The notes under the pieces are model-generated. The model saw nothing but the letters and a program-made list of their open reading frames with translations, ran no database searches and was not told the origin of the DNA. Positions 30,901 to 45,900 of a stretch of DNA of 64,000 nt are shown here, piece after piece. The stretch comes from Zoroaster sp. YZ-2022. Taxonomy: Eukaryota > Echinodermata > Asteroidea > Forcipulatida > Zoroasteridae. The first letter of the stretch is position 1; each line of letters begins with the position of its first letter. A program made the position numbers and the translations under genes. The stretch covers positions 806,001 through 870,000 of the forward strand of contig CM055834.1 of NCBI GenBank assembly GCA_029582265.1, written 5' to 3'.

Positions 30901-33900
30901 AACCCTCCTACTCTAGCTGCACTTTAGTGGGAAGTTGTTATAGAGGTCAAAATCAGTCAACTGCCTGTTTTGGCTGTTGGCACAAATGTGCACACAGGGG
31001 GAATTTTTGACTGGTATTTACTGTCATTTTGATCACCCTGAACAATACCAGACAATGCTTTTACCAGTCAAAAACGGTCGACTCATTTTGACCTGTAAAT
31101 GTAATTACTACACGTAAGGTTTGACAGTGTTTGACTTTTTAAGTGCACGAGATATACCTTGGCAAGTATATCGACATTTTGACTGATTTTGACCTTTGCA
31201 GTAGTAGGAGGGTTGATGTAAATCTCGATTCTAAGAGAGTAAGCATACCAGTACTCATAGAAACTGTTTTGGCAACATTACAGAAGTTTGTCTTTTATGT
31301 GAAATTAAGTAATGTCTGTCCAGAACCAACAACATTGTTTAACAGGATTGGTATTTATTTCCTTGGCATTAAATTGGATGCCAGTCCGCTGATACCCATT
31401 TACACCACTAGATGGATAGAAGCAATGGTTAAAGTGTCTTGAACAATGTCTTGCGGGGTAGTGATCTTCCGAGGATTGTCCAAGAATAATTATTATTATT
31501 ACTATTATTATTACTATTATTATTACTATTATTTATTACTATTATTATTATTATTTTTTTTTAAATTTAAATTATTTTTATTTTTATTTTAATTTTTTTT
31601 GCAGGCGGCAAAGTTGGACCCATACTTTTCGGATACATTCCTCTTCCTTGGTCACTTTTACTGGCAAGTTGTCAGTGACAAAAGGTAAACAGGCCTGTGA
31701 TTTCTCAGGATTTTTCCTAATTCCATTTTTTTTTTAATTTTACAAATCTCCCTTTGCCTCAAACTTTTCTTGAAAGAAGAGAAGTAGCCACCAATGAAAG
31801 AAAGAAGTGGTCTTTATTGTATCCAAACCATGTGAAATTCTCAATTGAGTAGTAATTAGTTCTGAAAAGAACTAATTACTACTCAATTGAGAATTTCATT
31901 TGGTGTCACAACAATTAGTCTTTATCCTCTTCGCCTATCCTCTTCGCCTATCCTCTTCACCATGCAAAGCTACAAGTTTTACCTATGTATAGCTGTTCAC
32001 ATATGCTTAATGAAAAAAAATAATTTAAAAAAAAATACGTTTTTGAGATAACAAATTACCAAAAAACATTGGAAATTCTTTCTTAACCCTAACCTGCTGT
32101 AGGCATTTCATCACATACACCCTACTGAATGCAACAAAATGCAACAACAGAAAGTGTGCGGCCTACTCAGTGCAATAAGATTCACCAACTAGAACAATGG
32201 TTCTTTTGTTCTCTGCTGAGGATGCAATAGTTGTTACATATGTTGCATCTTGCTATATTGAGCGTGGTTAGGCTGAAATAACAATTTCAGAAACCCTTAT
32301 TGGTTTTGTGTTAAAATATGTGATTTTTGAACTTGCACATATTGGTTCTTACATATTGTACTGTGTGCTTAAAGATGTGATAATGAAATGTAGTGAAAAA
32401 AAAGAAGATATTTTTGAAAACAAATTACTGAAAACATTTGAAATTCTTTCTTAAATAACAATTTCAGGAACCCGTATTGGTTTTGTGTTCACCCTAATTG
32501 GTTTATGCGTTTTAAAAAAGGTGATTTTCTTCAACTACATATTCATTAAGTTTAATGAGAGACTGGTTTTAATGGAACGCTCTTTATTTGCGCATGAAAA
32601 CTACTCTTCATAAACCAAAATTGTGACCTGCTCTACAAAAAAGGATATTAATTCGCGCTATGCTATTACACGTAAAAGACTGTTCTATTTGGAGAGGGTG
32701 AAAAAAAATCTTCACAAAGTGATTTTTTGTTGTTGGTTTGTTGGCTTCTATTATATCAATATTTTCATAATTTATTTTCAGAAATATTAATATTGATGAA
32801 AAAAAAAAAACGTTTTTGTGTGCATTGTTTTCATTTTTTTTACTCTTTGTTCGTTTTAGGGAAGAAAACCACCAATGTTATGCTTTCGTAGTGATACGGT
32901 TTTAACACCCCCTATCAATAACCAATCTAATATATCTCCAGAATGCACAATGCCACAGGGGTCAAACCTATACCAAATTAAAGCTTATAATGTGACCAAC
33001 TCCACTATGTTATATAACTCGTTTAAAAACAAATTGCGATATAATACCCATTTTTGTGAAGCTGGTCACAATTATAGATTGCTTGTGACACCTGCATGTA
33101 CTTAGATATGCTTAACAATGTGTTTATGAAATACAGTGAAACAAAATTTGACGGAAAAAATGGAAAACATTGGAAATTCTTTCATAAATAACAATTTAAG
33201 AAATCCTTATTGGTGTTGTTATCCTTATTGGTTTTGTGTTTTAAAAATAAAGATTTTGGTTTTGTTTTATCAGTAAAGGGAGGAAATGTTATCAGAAAGC
33301 ATACGAGTTGAATCCTCAGAGTGAAACGGCCGGGGCTGTACTCGGGGATGCATGCATTGAACTAGGGGACCAGGTAGGTACATCTATTATTATGTGACCT
33401 GTCACCACAAACTGTAGAAAGTCGCCAGGGGCGACTGTCATGGAGTTGCTTGGCGGAAAAATTTGCTTAACAGTGGATTTCTTTGGTTACTAGCCAAACT
33501 TTCATTAAAAAATGTATGCATTTTGGCTGGTAGTCTGTTTTATGCTGCTTAGTAAAAATATGTCCTCAGCAACGTTTTTTTGCTTTGTAGCTCTCCAGGT
33601 GTAATTTTCTAGTACAGCTTTTTAGAGGCAACATTCTGTTGAACTTATCTTATGACATTTGTATACAGTTTCTCAGCTGTTCAAGGGCAAATGATTAGCC
33701 CAAACCCCAATTGTCATATACTATTGAAAAGCTCTTTTTCTGCTCAATTCAACTTTGAATTTTTGCGACTTTTTATCCAATTTGTCAGTGCAAGGTCACA
33801 TGTGTATATAGTATTACAGTGCAGAATAGAGTTTTTCAAAGAAATAGATTTGCTTTTCATGTCTGTGTTGTTGGATATATGAAAAGTAATAGGGCGTGTT

Positions 33901-36900
33901 CCCAGCGGAGTTGTAATTGGGAATTTTTTTGTCAAGTCACAAGTCATTTGTTTACAAATAATCTAAAAAAGTGAAATAATTTCCAAAATTGAATTATCAT
34001 AAATGTTGACTTCACGTAGGAATCAGCCCTGCTACTGTACAGAAATGTGACCAGTGCGGCATCTGCTGGCACGGCAAAATGGGCCTGGCTAAGACTGGGG
34101 CTTTACTACCATCAAAAGGACAACACCAATGATGCCATAGCAAGGTAATGTTTGGGAAAATAACTCAGTAGGAGTGACAGGAATGGGTGGTCAGATATAG
34201 AAATAAATGGGTCGCCTCTGGACCCGCTTGTCTGCATTTTTAAGTTTCTTTTTTGGGGGGGTTATGAAACGATGTCTAATTGCAGCCAAAATTTCTGGAT
34301 CGATTGGACTGCTGCCACGCTGTGTTTTAAACGACTTTTTCACATAGGGGTATGAATGTTTGCCTCTCTTAGCCACCACACTTTGCGTATGGGAAATTTG
34401 GTCTGGTTCCAATAACCGTATATACATGTATCACTTAAAATAAAAAATTACAACAAAAAAACCTAGGACCAGAAACCGCAGACTTCTTTTTTTTTGGCCA
34501 AATAAGATATAAATGTATGTCGAAAAGCAAAGTATTAAAATCATGATAAACATGCTAACCGTGGTTGAAATGTGTGCTCACTGATGGATATTCATACAAA
34601 ATGGCACTCAATGCTTTTACAATACAAATGTCCTCTGACTGCCACAGTATTGCGTGAAGGTTCCCTCATAACACTATGAATAACTTTACCCTGAAAATGC
34701 CCTGAAAATCCGTTTAACTGTGAAATAAATAGCTCACGGCAATTTCACGATGACACAACACCATGAAAATGCCATGAAATACTCTTGGGATTCCTTCGCC
34801 GTGAAAATGCCATGAAAATGCCATGAAAATGCCATGAAAATGCCATGAAAATGCCATGAACTTCTCGTGGCAGTTTTGGGGCAGCTCATTAATTCTCAAG
34901 AGCACCATGAATTTGCAGTGAAATCACCGTGAACATTATTGCCAATATCTGAGAGGAACAGACATCGTGAAATTGCAGTGAAATTACGGTGAACTGTTAT
35001 TTCAAGGCAAAACGGATTTTCAGGGTGAAGTTGTTCATAGTGTAAGGCTATGGATGGACAGTGACATACAATGAAAATCAACTAGCCAGTCCCCTTTTTG
35101 TAAAGACTGGCTCAGACTTCACTTGTTCACGGATGCAAAGCTAATTAGGATGTCATGAATTCGGCACAAATGATAGGGCGCAAGTTGAAATGTGTTCAAC
35201 TTGTTCAGATCATGTCTACGAATCCCCATGCATTGATGGCACAATTTACGCATTCGTGCATGTGAACTAGCCTTGTATTTAATACCATGAGCACATTTCT
35301 GTCTCCTAATGTAACCAATCGCTTCTCTTTTTATACTTCATAAATGCTTTTTTCTAATTACATTTTATGATCATATTTTACAGCTTCCAGGCAGCACTAA
35401 GAGCCGATCCTAAAGACAGGTGTGTTTCTGTTAAAGAGGGCCTCCAAGCACAATATCAATAATTGAACTTTCCCCGTTTTTAGAGAGTTTATGTCAACAT
35501 AAATTGTATTATCACAACTCAAGGTAAAATATTGTTAAAAAAAAGTCATTTTCAGAAAAACCGAAGGTCCACTGGAGGGAAACAAATGGCCCTCTTATAT
35601 TTACACGTGCAATTACAGCGCCGATATTTTCGGTGTTATTTACACAATTTTGTTTGCTAAAGACATGGCTTTGCAAGGGCGATTTTTAAACATTAGAAGA
35701 CCATTTGTTTTCCTCCATTGGACCTTATATAGGGGCAATTCCATGGTGACTCACGTTACATTTTGGAGGTGTTGGGCCCACTCTTAATGCCATAATTTCC
35801 TTACTTATATATTTCACGCATCAGTTTTATCACAGTATTTGCATTATACCCAGACCTTTCTCAGCACAACAAAATAATTTAAGAAATTTGTTATTTGTAC
35901 GCTATGTAAGAGAAAAATGCTGGTTACTCACGTTACATTTTTCGGACATACATAAAATGTTGTTTTTTCTCTGATATAGGGTACATATAACAAATTCTTG
36001 AAATTTTTATTTTGTGCCGAGTAAGGTCTGGGTATAATGCAACTACTGTGAAAAAAACTGATGAGTGAAATATATAGTATGGCATTAAGAGTGGACCCAA
36101 AACCTCAAAACTGTAACGTGAGTAACCATGGAATTGCCCTTAGGCTTTTACTGAATCCGAGTCAAATGGAGTTCTGAGAAAGTGACTTTTTTATAAGATT
36201 TTACTGTAGTTTTAGATAAAATATGTTGTTTAGTTTTCTTAGGACACAATCTCTTTCAAAATCAGGAAAGGTTAATTATTACTTTGCTTAGAGCGCCACT
36301 TTAAAGCTCATTTACTCTTTTGGTAAAAATGTATATAAATGCATCCATACTTAATAGACAATGTGACCATTGTTTACCGGACTCAAGTTCTGGTGTTAGC
36401 AGCAGAATGTGGGTTCGAATCCCGGCCGTGACACTTGTGTCCTTGAGTAAGACACTTAACCATAATTGCTTCTCTCCGCCCAGGGGTTAAATGGGTACCT
36501 GTGAAGGCAGAGTTGGTTGATTAGTCCTATATGCGCTGTAATGGCAGCAATTGAGCTGTATACTCCCCAGGGAGCTGAGATGGTTTTAGGAATGATTTAT
36601 GAGCCTTATGAGCAGGGGTAATGATATAATGCGCCTTGAGCACCACTTAGTTGGTGGATACGTGCGCTATATAAGTCCACACATTATTATTATTATTATT
36701 ATTAATGTGACCATTGTTTACAAATTTGTGGCACGGTCACATTTTCTGCCCGGTGGTATGCGCACTCATCCTGTTTTGGTTTAGACGTGATGTCACAGGT
36801 CATAGGTCACAGGTCACATCATCTCATTGATCTCGAACCATCATCACTATAATAGAGATCAATGCACTGTCTATAGACAATGTGACCTGTGACTTAATGC

Positions 36901-39900
36901 CTAAACAAAAACAGGGTACGCACCTATACCGCCGGGCAGACACGGTCACATCATCTATAAGAATAAGATGTATGTATAAAAACCAACCTGTGAAAGTTTT
37001 AGTTTCACGGAATGTTCGATACCATCATCATACATCAAGTAAGTTTCATATAAATCTGTAATCATTTATGATATTCAAGATTACAAATAAGGGCTTTTAT
37101 TTGGGTGTCAGTGCTTTATTTTCAGTGCTCATTATTTTATGCAGATTTTCTGTGCATTTAAAGACACTAGGTGGCAGCAGACTGGCCAGTCCTTTTTGGT
37201 TGTTCATGTACTTCTATGAGCATGTGCTCAATATATAGAACAATGGAACAGGATTGGTTAGTCTGCTGCTCCCGAGTGTTTCAATAGTCTCCCATTAGTG
37301 ATATCTTAAACATGGTCCGATACCTGTTTAAACCAATTTATACATTTGAGCCTTACTTGTGCCATTTGTTCTTGGCGATCTTTATTCATCCAAATATGAG
37401 CAATGCTCGCTGTGCCATTATAAATTGGATCTATTTAATATACAAATTAATGTCTGTATCTTTTTTATCTACTATAAACGATGTGACCAATGACACCACA
37501 TGTTTACAAAAGAGTCCCAAGAGGTCAAAATGAGCCTCATAAGGTCGAACTGTACCCGGCGCAAAATGTACACTGGTCTATGACAAGAAACCATACAATC
37601 TGATATTTTAAGATATCAGCAGAAAAATTCTTAATTTGATTTATTTTTAAGTTTACATCTCAAATCTTATTCAGATCTGCAAATTACAAAATGTACAAAC
37701 TCTGCATACAAATACACACACTTTTGCCCGGCAGGAAATCACCCTGGTACTCTAAAGGTCACGCAAAGTGGAAACAAGTCACATGGTCTATAATCTTAAC
37801 CACCGGTTCTTTTCGGAGCCAACACATGAGCAAATTGACATGGTGCTACAGAAGACCTTCATAGATTATAATAATCTCATGTTATTTTGTTTTATTTTTA
37901 GTACTACTCTGCCTCAAGAAGAAATTTGGTTTTGATGTCATGGCAGACTTTTTGAGACACTAGGTGGCAGCAGACCAGGCCTTTTCCATTGTTTTCAATA
38001 TCGTGTGTATGGTCAGAATTACGTAAACAATGGGAAAAGGACTGGTAAAACTACTGCCACCAGCATCTCAAAATTCTCCCATTACGGTTAGGAACTGCTC
38101 CATCAAGGACAATGTACCTTATTCACGAGTTAGCCATCTTTTGTCTCATTTCCCTGAATACAAGAGGTTGTGTACCTGTACACATGTACCCCGTACGCAT
38201 CATTCCTGGGGTCACTGTTCTTTCTCAAATGCTGCTGCTGAACTTTGGAACAATCTTCCTTGTCAACTTTGCCAACCCCAATCCCTGTCATCATTCAAAT
38301 CATCCCTCAAAACCCATCTTTTCTGTTGTCGTTTCTCTGGTTAATTTATATTGTATTTATGCGCCATGAGCGTCATGTTCGGCAGATACTGGCGTTTACT
38401 AAGTGTTCATTATTATTATTATTATTATTATTACATGCTCATGATAGTAACCTGCCTAATTGTCTGTTTGCATGGGCAACCTCGCTTTCAAATGCCATTG
38501 AATTTTTAGTAATTTGATGGAAATGGCTACATCCATTTGTTTATTCCTTATGTCAGGAATGAACTTTTCTTTAATAATAATAATGTGTGGACTTATATAG
38601 CGCACGTATCCACCAACTAAGTGGTGCTCAAGGCGCATTATATCATTACCCCTGCTCATAAGGCTCATAAGGCTCATAAGGCTCATAAGGCTCATAGATC
38701 ATTCCTGAAACCATCTCAGCTCCCTGGGGAGTATACAGCTCAATTGCTGCCATTACAGCGCATATAGGGCTAATCAACCAACTCTGCCCTCACAGGTACC
38801 CATTTAACCCCTGGGTGGAGAGAAGCAATTATGGTTAAGTGTCTTGCTCAAGGACACAAGTGTCACGGCCGGGATTCGAACCCACATTCTGCTGCTAACA
38901 CCAGAACTTGAGTCCGGTAAGCTAGACCGCTCGGCCACGATACTCCAATGGAACTATCCAATAATTGGGACTTCTCTCTGGTGCATTTAAGCTACAGAGT
39001 GTGATTGTGAGGATTACAGCCTCACCTGCGAATTTATCTTGAATTAGGCGAATATACTTGTCTTTAAAATGTAGTTGTTTCTGCCCTGTGTAGACATTGC
39101 TGGGAGTGTTTGGGTGATGCTTATATGGGTAGAGGCAGCTTTACGGCAGCACTTAAGGCATTCGCTAGAGGTGTAGAGGTAGGTAATTTTAAATTTTTTA
39201 GTTATTTATTTGTTGCTTTTATTGGGGGAGGGGTGGAGGGGTCCTCGGATGTTTTTTATGATATCTGCAACAGTCTTTGGTCAACTGGCTACCCATAATC
39301 AGTCATGCATGAATTCACAGATTTTTGTGTTTGTTTATGGTGTAAACCGAGGACTTACAACAAAAAGGAACAACTGGTCCTAGATTGATGGTAAATGTCG
39401 GTTGAAAAAAACGTTTACAAATCAAATGGGAGATGCCTATAAAAGTTAAAGTCCAACAACAAAGGGAACAAAAGAGGGGAATGAACAATAGGAGGTCCTC
39501 AGTTTACACCATAATCAATTGTTTACACTCAACAGGTTATATCCATTTACAGGCACTTATTTTTTTACCATGAAGAATTTGTTGGATAAAGAAATATTCA
39601 ATGAAATGTTCATTTCTCATGAAATACCCTTTTTTGATACCAAAATCAATGGGATTGCTTATGACATAATTGAATCCAGCTCTTCCAGCTCTGCCACCTC
39701 CTGAGCAGCCTGAACATTCTCATTCCGTTCCTGAACCACTGTCCGTTCCTGAACCACTGGTTTCACCGCCTTCTGCATCATCCGATCCAGCTCCACCCAT
39801 TCCTGAGCAGCCTGTTTTGGCTTTATATGACAGAATTGAATCCAGCTCCGCCCCCTCCTGACCAGCCTGAATACCCTTCTTTCATTCCTGAACCACTGTC

Positions 39901-42900
39901 TGTTCCTGAACCACCGGTTTCACTTTAAGTTCTGCATCATCCATTTCAGCTCCACCCCTTCCTGAGCAGCCTGTTTTGGCTCCACCCCTTCGTCACCCCT
40001 CTGAGCAGCATGTTTTGGCTCCGCCCCCTTCGTCACCCCTCAGAGCAGCCCGTTTTGGCTCCACCCCTTTCGTCACCCCTCTGAGCAGCATGTTTTGGCT
40101 CTGCCTCCTTCGTCACCCCTCTGAGCAGCCCGTTTTGGCTCTGCCTCCTTCGTCAGCTCCTGAACCCTCGGTTAATGAACCGCTCATTTCTCAGCCTCAT
40201 ACGTCACCACCTCCATCACCGAGTTAGCTGTCATCCTTACACGTGGACATTTCGCAGACAAGTGACTCTTTTCTTAAGGTATAGATGCAGGTTCTTCAAT
40301 GGTTGACGTCACTTAAGATGCAGATACAGATTATGCAAGATTCTTTCCAGATGCAGATAAAGATTATGCAAGAGTCGTTCCAAAACAATATTTCGGCACT
40401 CACTGCAGTCTCTGTCAACACTTGTAGGGGGAGGGGGGATCACCAACGACAGCATCAACCAATCCACAGCAATCATCCAAACACTGGCACTTAACATGTG
40501 AAGAGTGGACACTCTTCATATAGACTGCAAAATATATGAAGATGCATTTTGGAAGTCAACCAGTGGGTCGGCTCTTCTACTGAAATTGCTTGTAGTGTTC
40601 AACACAGAAGAAGAACTTGCTAATCGATCATTCGAAGAGGGGGGGGGGGTGTGACTGTATCCAGTTTTTAAATTTCATGAGATTACTTGCATGGAAAACA
40701 AATGTTCAAATGTTCAAATGTTTTTTGTTATATACAGCTGGATCCAACCGCAACGTACTGCTTATATCAGTAAGTATACCACTTATAGACTATATGTAGA
40801 GAAAAAATATTTTAAACAATAACCAGTCGGGCTTTAGACCTATGCACTCCACCCAAACATGTCTTCTTAATGTTTCTGATTATTTACTGGAAATTATGAA
40901 CTCTGGGTATTTCACCAGTGCAGTCTTTTTGGATCTCAAGAAAGCTTTTGACACCGTTCATCATGAACGTCTTCTCGACAAACTGAATAATACTGGAGTG
41001 CGAGGACTCAAGCTTGACTTGTTTTCATCTTACTTGCATGGGCGCCAGCAGGTGACCAAAATTGGTGACAATTACTCTTCCTTTTCTGGGGTGAGATTTG
41101 GAGTGCCGCAGGGATCTATACTGGGGCCACTTCTTTTTACATTGTACATTGCCTCACTTTACTGTTCATTAATTTCCTTAAATAATGTTTAAATAATGTT
41201 TTTATTGCAATTTTCTATTTTTATACTATCAAATGTTTGTAATTGCTGGGCACCTTTGAAAAACAGTGTTCCACTGAAAGGTTTCACCAGGATAAATAAT
41301 AAATAAATAATAATAAATAATAATAATAAATAAATAAAACATTTATTAATATAATAAAAATAATAAATAAATATCCCATTGAATCTTTCTGTCTGAGGTA
41401 CTGTCATTTCAGTCAACAATTTTTTCCTCCAATTATTTTTGACTGAATATAAATGTGATGCCAGATCAAAGTACAACATTGGAATGAGTATGAAGTTAGC
41501 ATTTGCCCGGTTGAAAAATATACAACTCAAAACAATTTAGGGAACACCGGATTTTTAACATCAAATAGGTTTGAAATGTTCCATGAACCGGGATTTTCAT
41601 TTGCAACCCCCTCTCTTTTTCAGTAGTCATGTCATGAAATGTGTAATCACTACATGCATCCTTTATCATCTGATTCATTGTGCAGTTGTTTCTCATCAAT
41701 TCTGTGAAACATTGTGTTTATCTGAAATAAATGATCTTGCTTTAACTGAGATTATTCCGGTGTTCCCTAAATTGTTTTGAGTAGTATATGAATGCACATT
41801 CGCTGTAATTTCTTGCCTCAGCTGGGACCTTCACAGGTTAGTTTACATTTATTAGTATAATCAGTACCAGAAGTCTGTGTCAGCCTTCTGTAATCCGTAC
41901 CATGGCATTCATTGGCGGATCCACGGGGGGGGGGGGGGGGTAAGGGGGCTGTAGCCCCCCCCCCCCAAAAATCGTTTAAAAAATATATATTTAAAAAAAA
42001 TATATAAAAAAATAAAAATAAAAAATAAATAAAAAAGGAGAGAAAAAGAGAGAGGGGAGGGGAGGGGAGAACGCACTCCCATTCCTTCACTGTGCTTTGT
42101 TTTTCTCTCCCTTTGATTATTTCATTGTAATTTTTGTAGTACTGAAAAATAATTGTTTTTGATTCTCAGCCCCCCCTAAAAAATGTTCTGGATCCGCCCA
42201 TGGCATTGTACTCCAAATGTGAACATGCACAATGAGCATGGTTGCGAGTTTTGCTGCACTGCCTGGCCTGCATCATGGGATAAGCTGCTTGACACTCAAA
42301 AGCTAGTTCCTAGAACGCGACGCAATCTTAAACTAGATGCGAGGGAACCATCATCTGTGATAAACATACGTGATAAACGCCAAGGTGCGAGTACATGTAC
42401 CAGATACAGTTCTCTCTTACAAGTCTTACCAGACTGCACTGCTTCTCTTTTCATCAGTCTTTGGAACAATACGTCATGAATGGGTCAAATTCATTGTTTT
42501 TGGAGTACTATGCCATGGACTAGGTTAGTACACGAGTGGCACACTTCATGTAGGTAACAGACTTGTGGTACTGTGCCGTGGACTAGGTTAGTACACGAGT
42601 GGCACACTTCATGTAGGTAACAGACTTCTGGTACTGTGCCGTGGACTAGGTTAGTACACGAGTGGCACACTTCATGTAGGTAACAGACTTCTGGTACTGT
42701 GCCGTGGACTAGGTTAGTACACGAGTGGCACACTTCATGTAGGTAACAGACTTGTGGTACTGTGCCGTGGACTAGGTTAGTACACGAGTGGCACACTTCA
42801 TGTAGGTAACAGACTTCTGGTACTGTGCCGTGGACTAGGTTAGTACATGACTGGCACACTTCATGTAGGTAACAGACTTCTGGTACTGTGCCGTGGACTA

Positions 42901-45900
42901 GGTTAGTACACGAGTGGCACACTTCATGTAGGTAACAGACTTGTGGTACTGTGCCGTGGACTAGGTTAGTACATGACTGGCACACTTCATGTAGGTAACA
43001 GACTTCTGGTACTGTGCCGTGGACTAGGTTAGTACACGAGTGGCACACTTCATGTAGGTAACAGACTTCTGGTACTGTGCCGTGGACTAGGTTAGTACAC
43101 GAGTGGCACACTTCATGTAGGTAACGGACTTCTGGTACTGTGCCGTGGACTAGGTTAGTACACGAGTGGCACACTTCATGTAGGTAACGGACTTCTGGTA
43201 CTGTGCCGTGGACTAGGTTAGTACACGAGTGGCACACTTCATGTAGGTAACAGACTTCTGGTACTGTGCCGTGGACTAGGTTAGTACACGAGTGGCACAC
43301 TTCATTGTCGGTAACAGACTTCTGGTACTGTGCTGTGGATTAGGTTAGTACACGAGTGGCACACTTCATGTAGGTAACAGACGTCTGGTACTGTGCTGTG
43401 GATTAGGTTAGTACACGAGTGGCACACTTCATGTCGGTAAGAGACTTCTGGTACTGTGCTGTGGACTAGGTTAGTACACGAGTGGCACACTTCATGTAGA
43501 TAATAGACTTCTGTCAATACAGAATACCAATGATATATGTCCCCTTTAAAAGAAAGGTACAACATTGGTATTTGGTAATGTACGTTCATACCAACCCTCT
43601 GGTATTCAAGACATACATCATAAAACTAACCCGTGAAAATTTCATCGCAATTAGGTGCTTCCGTTTTTGAGAAAAAAATGATGAAAACTGTTACATGTTT
43701 TGAAATGTTTTTATGTTTTGCAAAAAGTTGCCGTAGAGCAAAACATAACAATTCCTGTACAGATGGAAGCACTTCAGACTAATTTTTACACCTAGGCAGT
43801 TTTTAGATATTTTTTTTTAAGTTGATAGTCTGGTAATTTGTTGTACCTTCCCTTTAAACTGACATGTTGCCACCCTGCCTCATACACGATAATGTTCATG
43901 TAGCCCAAACTGTCTGTATTATGTTTGATAGGATTGCAGCCATTAAACAGACATTGGAGACTTATTCCGAAGCAGTCGCCGAGTATCAGATCATCTTAGA
44001 CAGTGACCCAGACTACATCCCAGCACTAAAAGGTTAAATCATCTCTTGGTTTTTTGCGTTTTCACCATTTACTTGTCCTGTTTAATACCTGGCCTGTCTG
44101 CGTAATCAGGAATGACGTTTTTTGCAATTGTTTCTTTCCAAGCTCTTTCTACCATCCAAGATAAATTTGTGTTGTTAGTCCAGGCTATAGACTAATCCGT
44201 CGACCAGTTCACTGAGCACCGCCATAACTGCGGTGGTACTTACATTCTGCGTCAAGTGCTTGTTTCTATTTGATGAAACGCTAGTTTACTGCGTATTTGA
44301 GAGTGTGTGTGGCGTTTGCGTGCAGTGCGGTACCACCGCAGTAATGGCGGAAAACTGGTCACCGGATTAGTCTATTGTTTTATGTTGGTCATGTACATGT
44401 AGTTGGTACAAGGTCTTCCTCTTTTCCTATTCCTGTCCATTTTTTCCTTGTATCATGTCTTACATTGTAGGTATCTCATTTTAGGATTTGTGATAGACAT
44501 ACATGGATGTACCATGGAAAGGCAAGTATGCCTAATAACCTCAATCCTCCAAAATCCTTCACTTTAGCAAAAAGGATTTTGGAGGATTTGGGAAGGTTAG
44601 GGTTAATGGACCAGTATCATCACAATCAGGGTAGACTTTCAACAGGGCATGGAATCAGTGTCCTAGTTTAAGATGAACACAGTGACTGAAATTTACTGCA
44701 GCAGCAATGGTAATGTGACCTTATGTGTGGTAAATCTCTGTAAGTCAGAGTAAATCTAAAACTAGCATTGCGATTCCATGCCCTATTGATTGTGACGATA
44801 TTGTCCCTTTTATAATAAAAACCTGGAAACCAAATAACTCAGCCCATTGAAGTAACTTCCTTAAAGGTAATTTTTTTGTTACATTATGTGGATTATCAAA
44901 ATTTTCCAAAATGTTCGTTTCGCAAATTTTAGTGGGAAATGGATCTTTATTTATTGTGTATTTTGATAAAGGTTAAAGGTAGCTTCTTAAGTACAACTTG
45001 AACATTTTGTACAGGAAACCAAAGTCGAGAAATAAATCTAAGACAGACGGACAGCCAAGTTTAAAATTTAAGATGTGTATTTCATATAAATTCATGTTTT
45101 TTCCAAACTTTTTTGTTTAAATCTGCATGTTGCATTTTCCTACTCATAGAAAGAAAATTAATTATTTTCAAATGAGTAATTTCACAATACGAAGACCAAA
45201 AATAAAGGGTGAATTCAGGACACAGCTTAACCCTAACCCCCTAGGTAAGAACCTTGCTGAATCCTCCAAAATCCATCACTGCACTTTTGGAAATATGCCC
45301 TTATCTTCAAAATGCACCATGCATTTTCATTGATCTTTCATATTCAGCACTTATGGCCTGTACTTCTTGCCAGGTAGTAATTTTGTCCCATTGAAGAGGT
45401 GAAAGTACCAGTTTCCAACAGTGCTGAATTTTTCCCAAAAAGTGCCCCATGGAGGATTTTGCAGGATTTGGGGTGGTTAGAGTTAATACATTCTTTGCTA
45501 CATGTAGTCAAATAATAGCGCCAATATGGACTTTCTACAAATCCTTCAAGTTGTATCGTCCCATGTTTTTCTGAACATTGATTATATCATTTAAGAAAGA
45601 AAGAAACAAATACTTTGCACTATGATATATACTACTCAAAACAGTTTAGGGAACACCGGAATAATCTCAGTTAAAGCAAGATCATTTATTTCAGTTAAAC
45701 ACAATGTTTCACAGAATTGATGAGAAACAACTGCACAATGAAACAGATGATAAAGGATGCATGTAGTGATTACAACATTTCATGACATGACTACTGAAAG
45801 AGAGAGGGGGGTTGCAAATGAAAATCCCGGTTCATGGAACATTTTAAACCTATTTGATGTTAAAAATCCGGTGTTCCCTAAATTGTTTTGAGTAGTATAT

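Noticed and set aside
39519..39704. 61-residue frame as a SKIC3 exon
   Set aside because: No splice borders in phase and no TPR similarity. SKIC3 reads directly from 39178 to 40738.
42491..43589. 269- and 95-residue Cys-rich repeat proteins on the minus strand
   Set aside because: A 63-bp tandem repeat without stops explains both. No start context, splice sites or non-repeat coding sequence.
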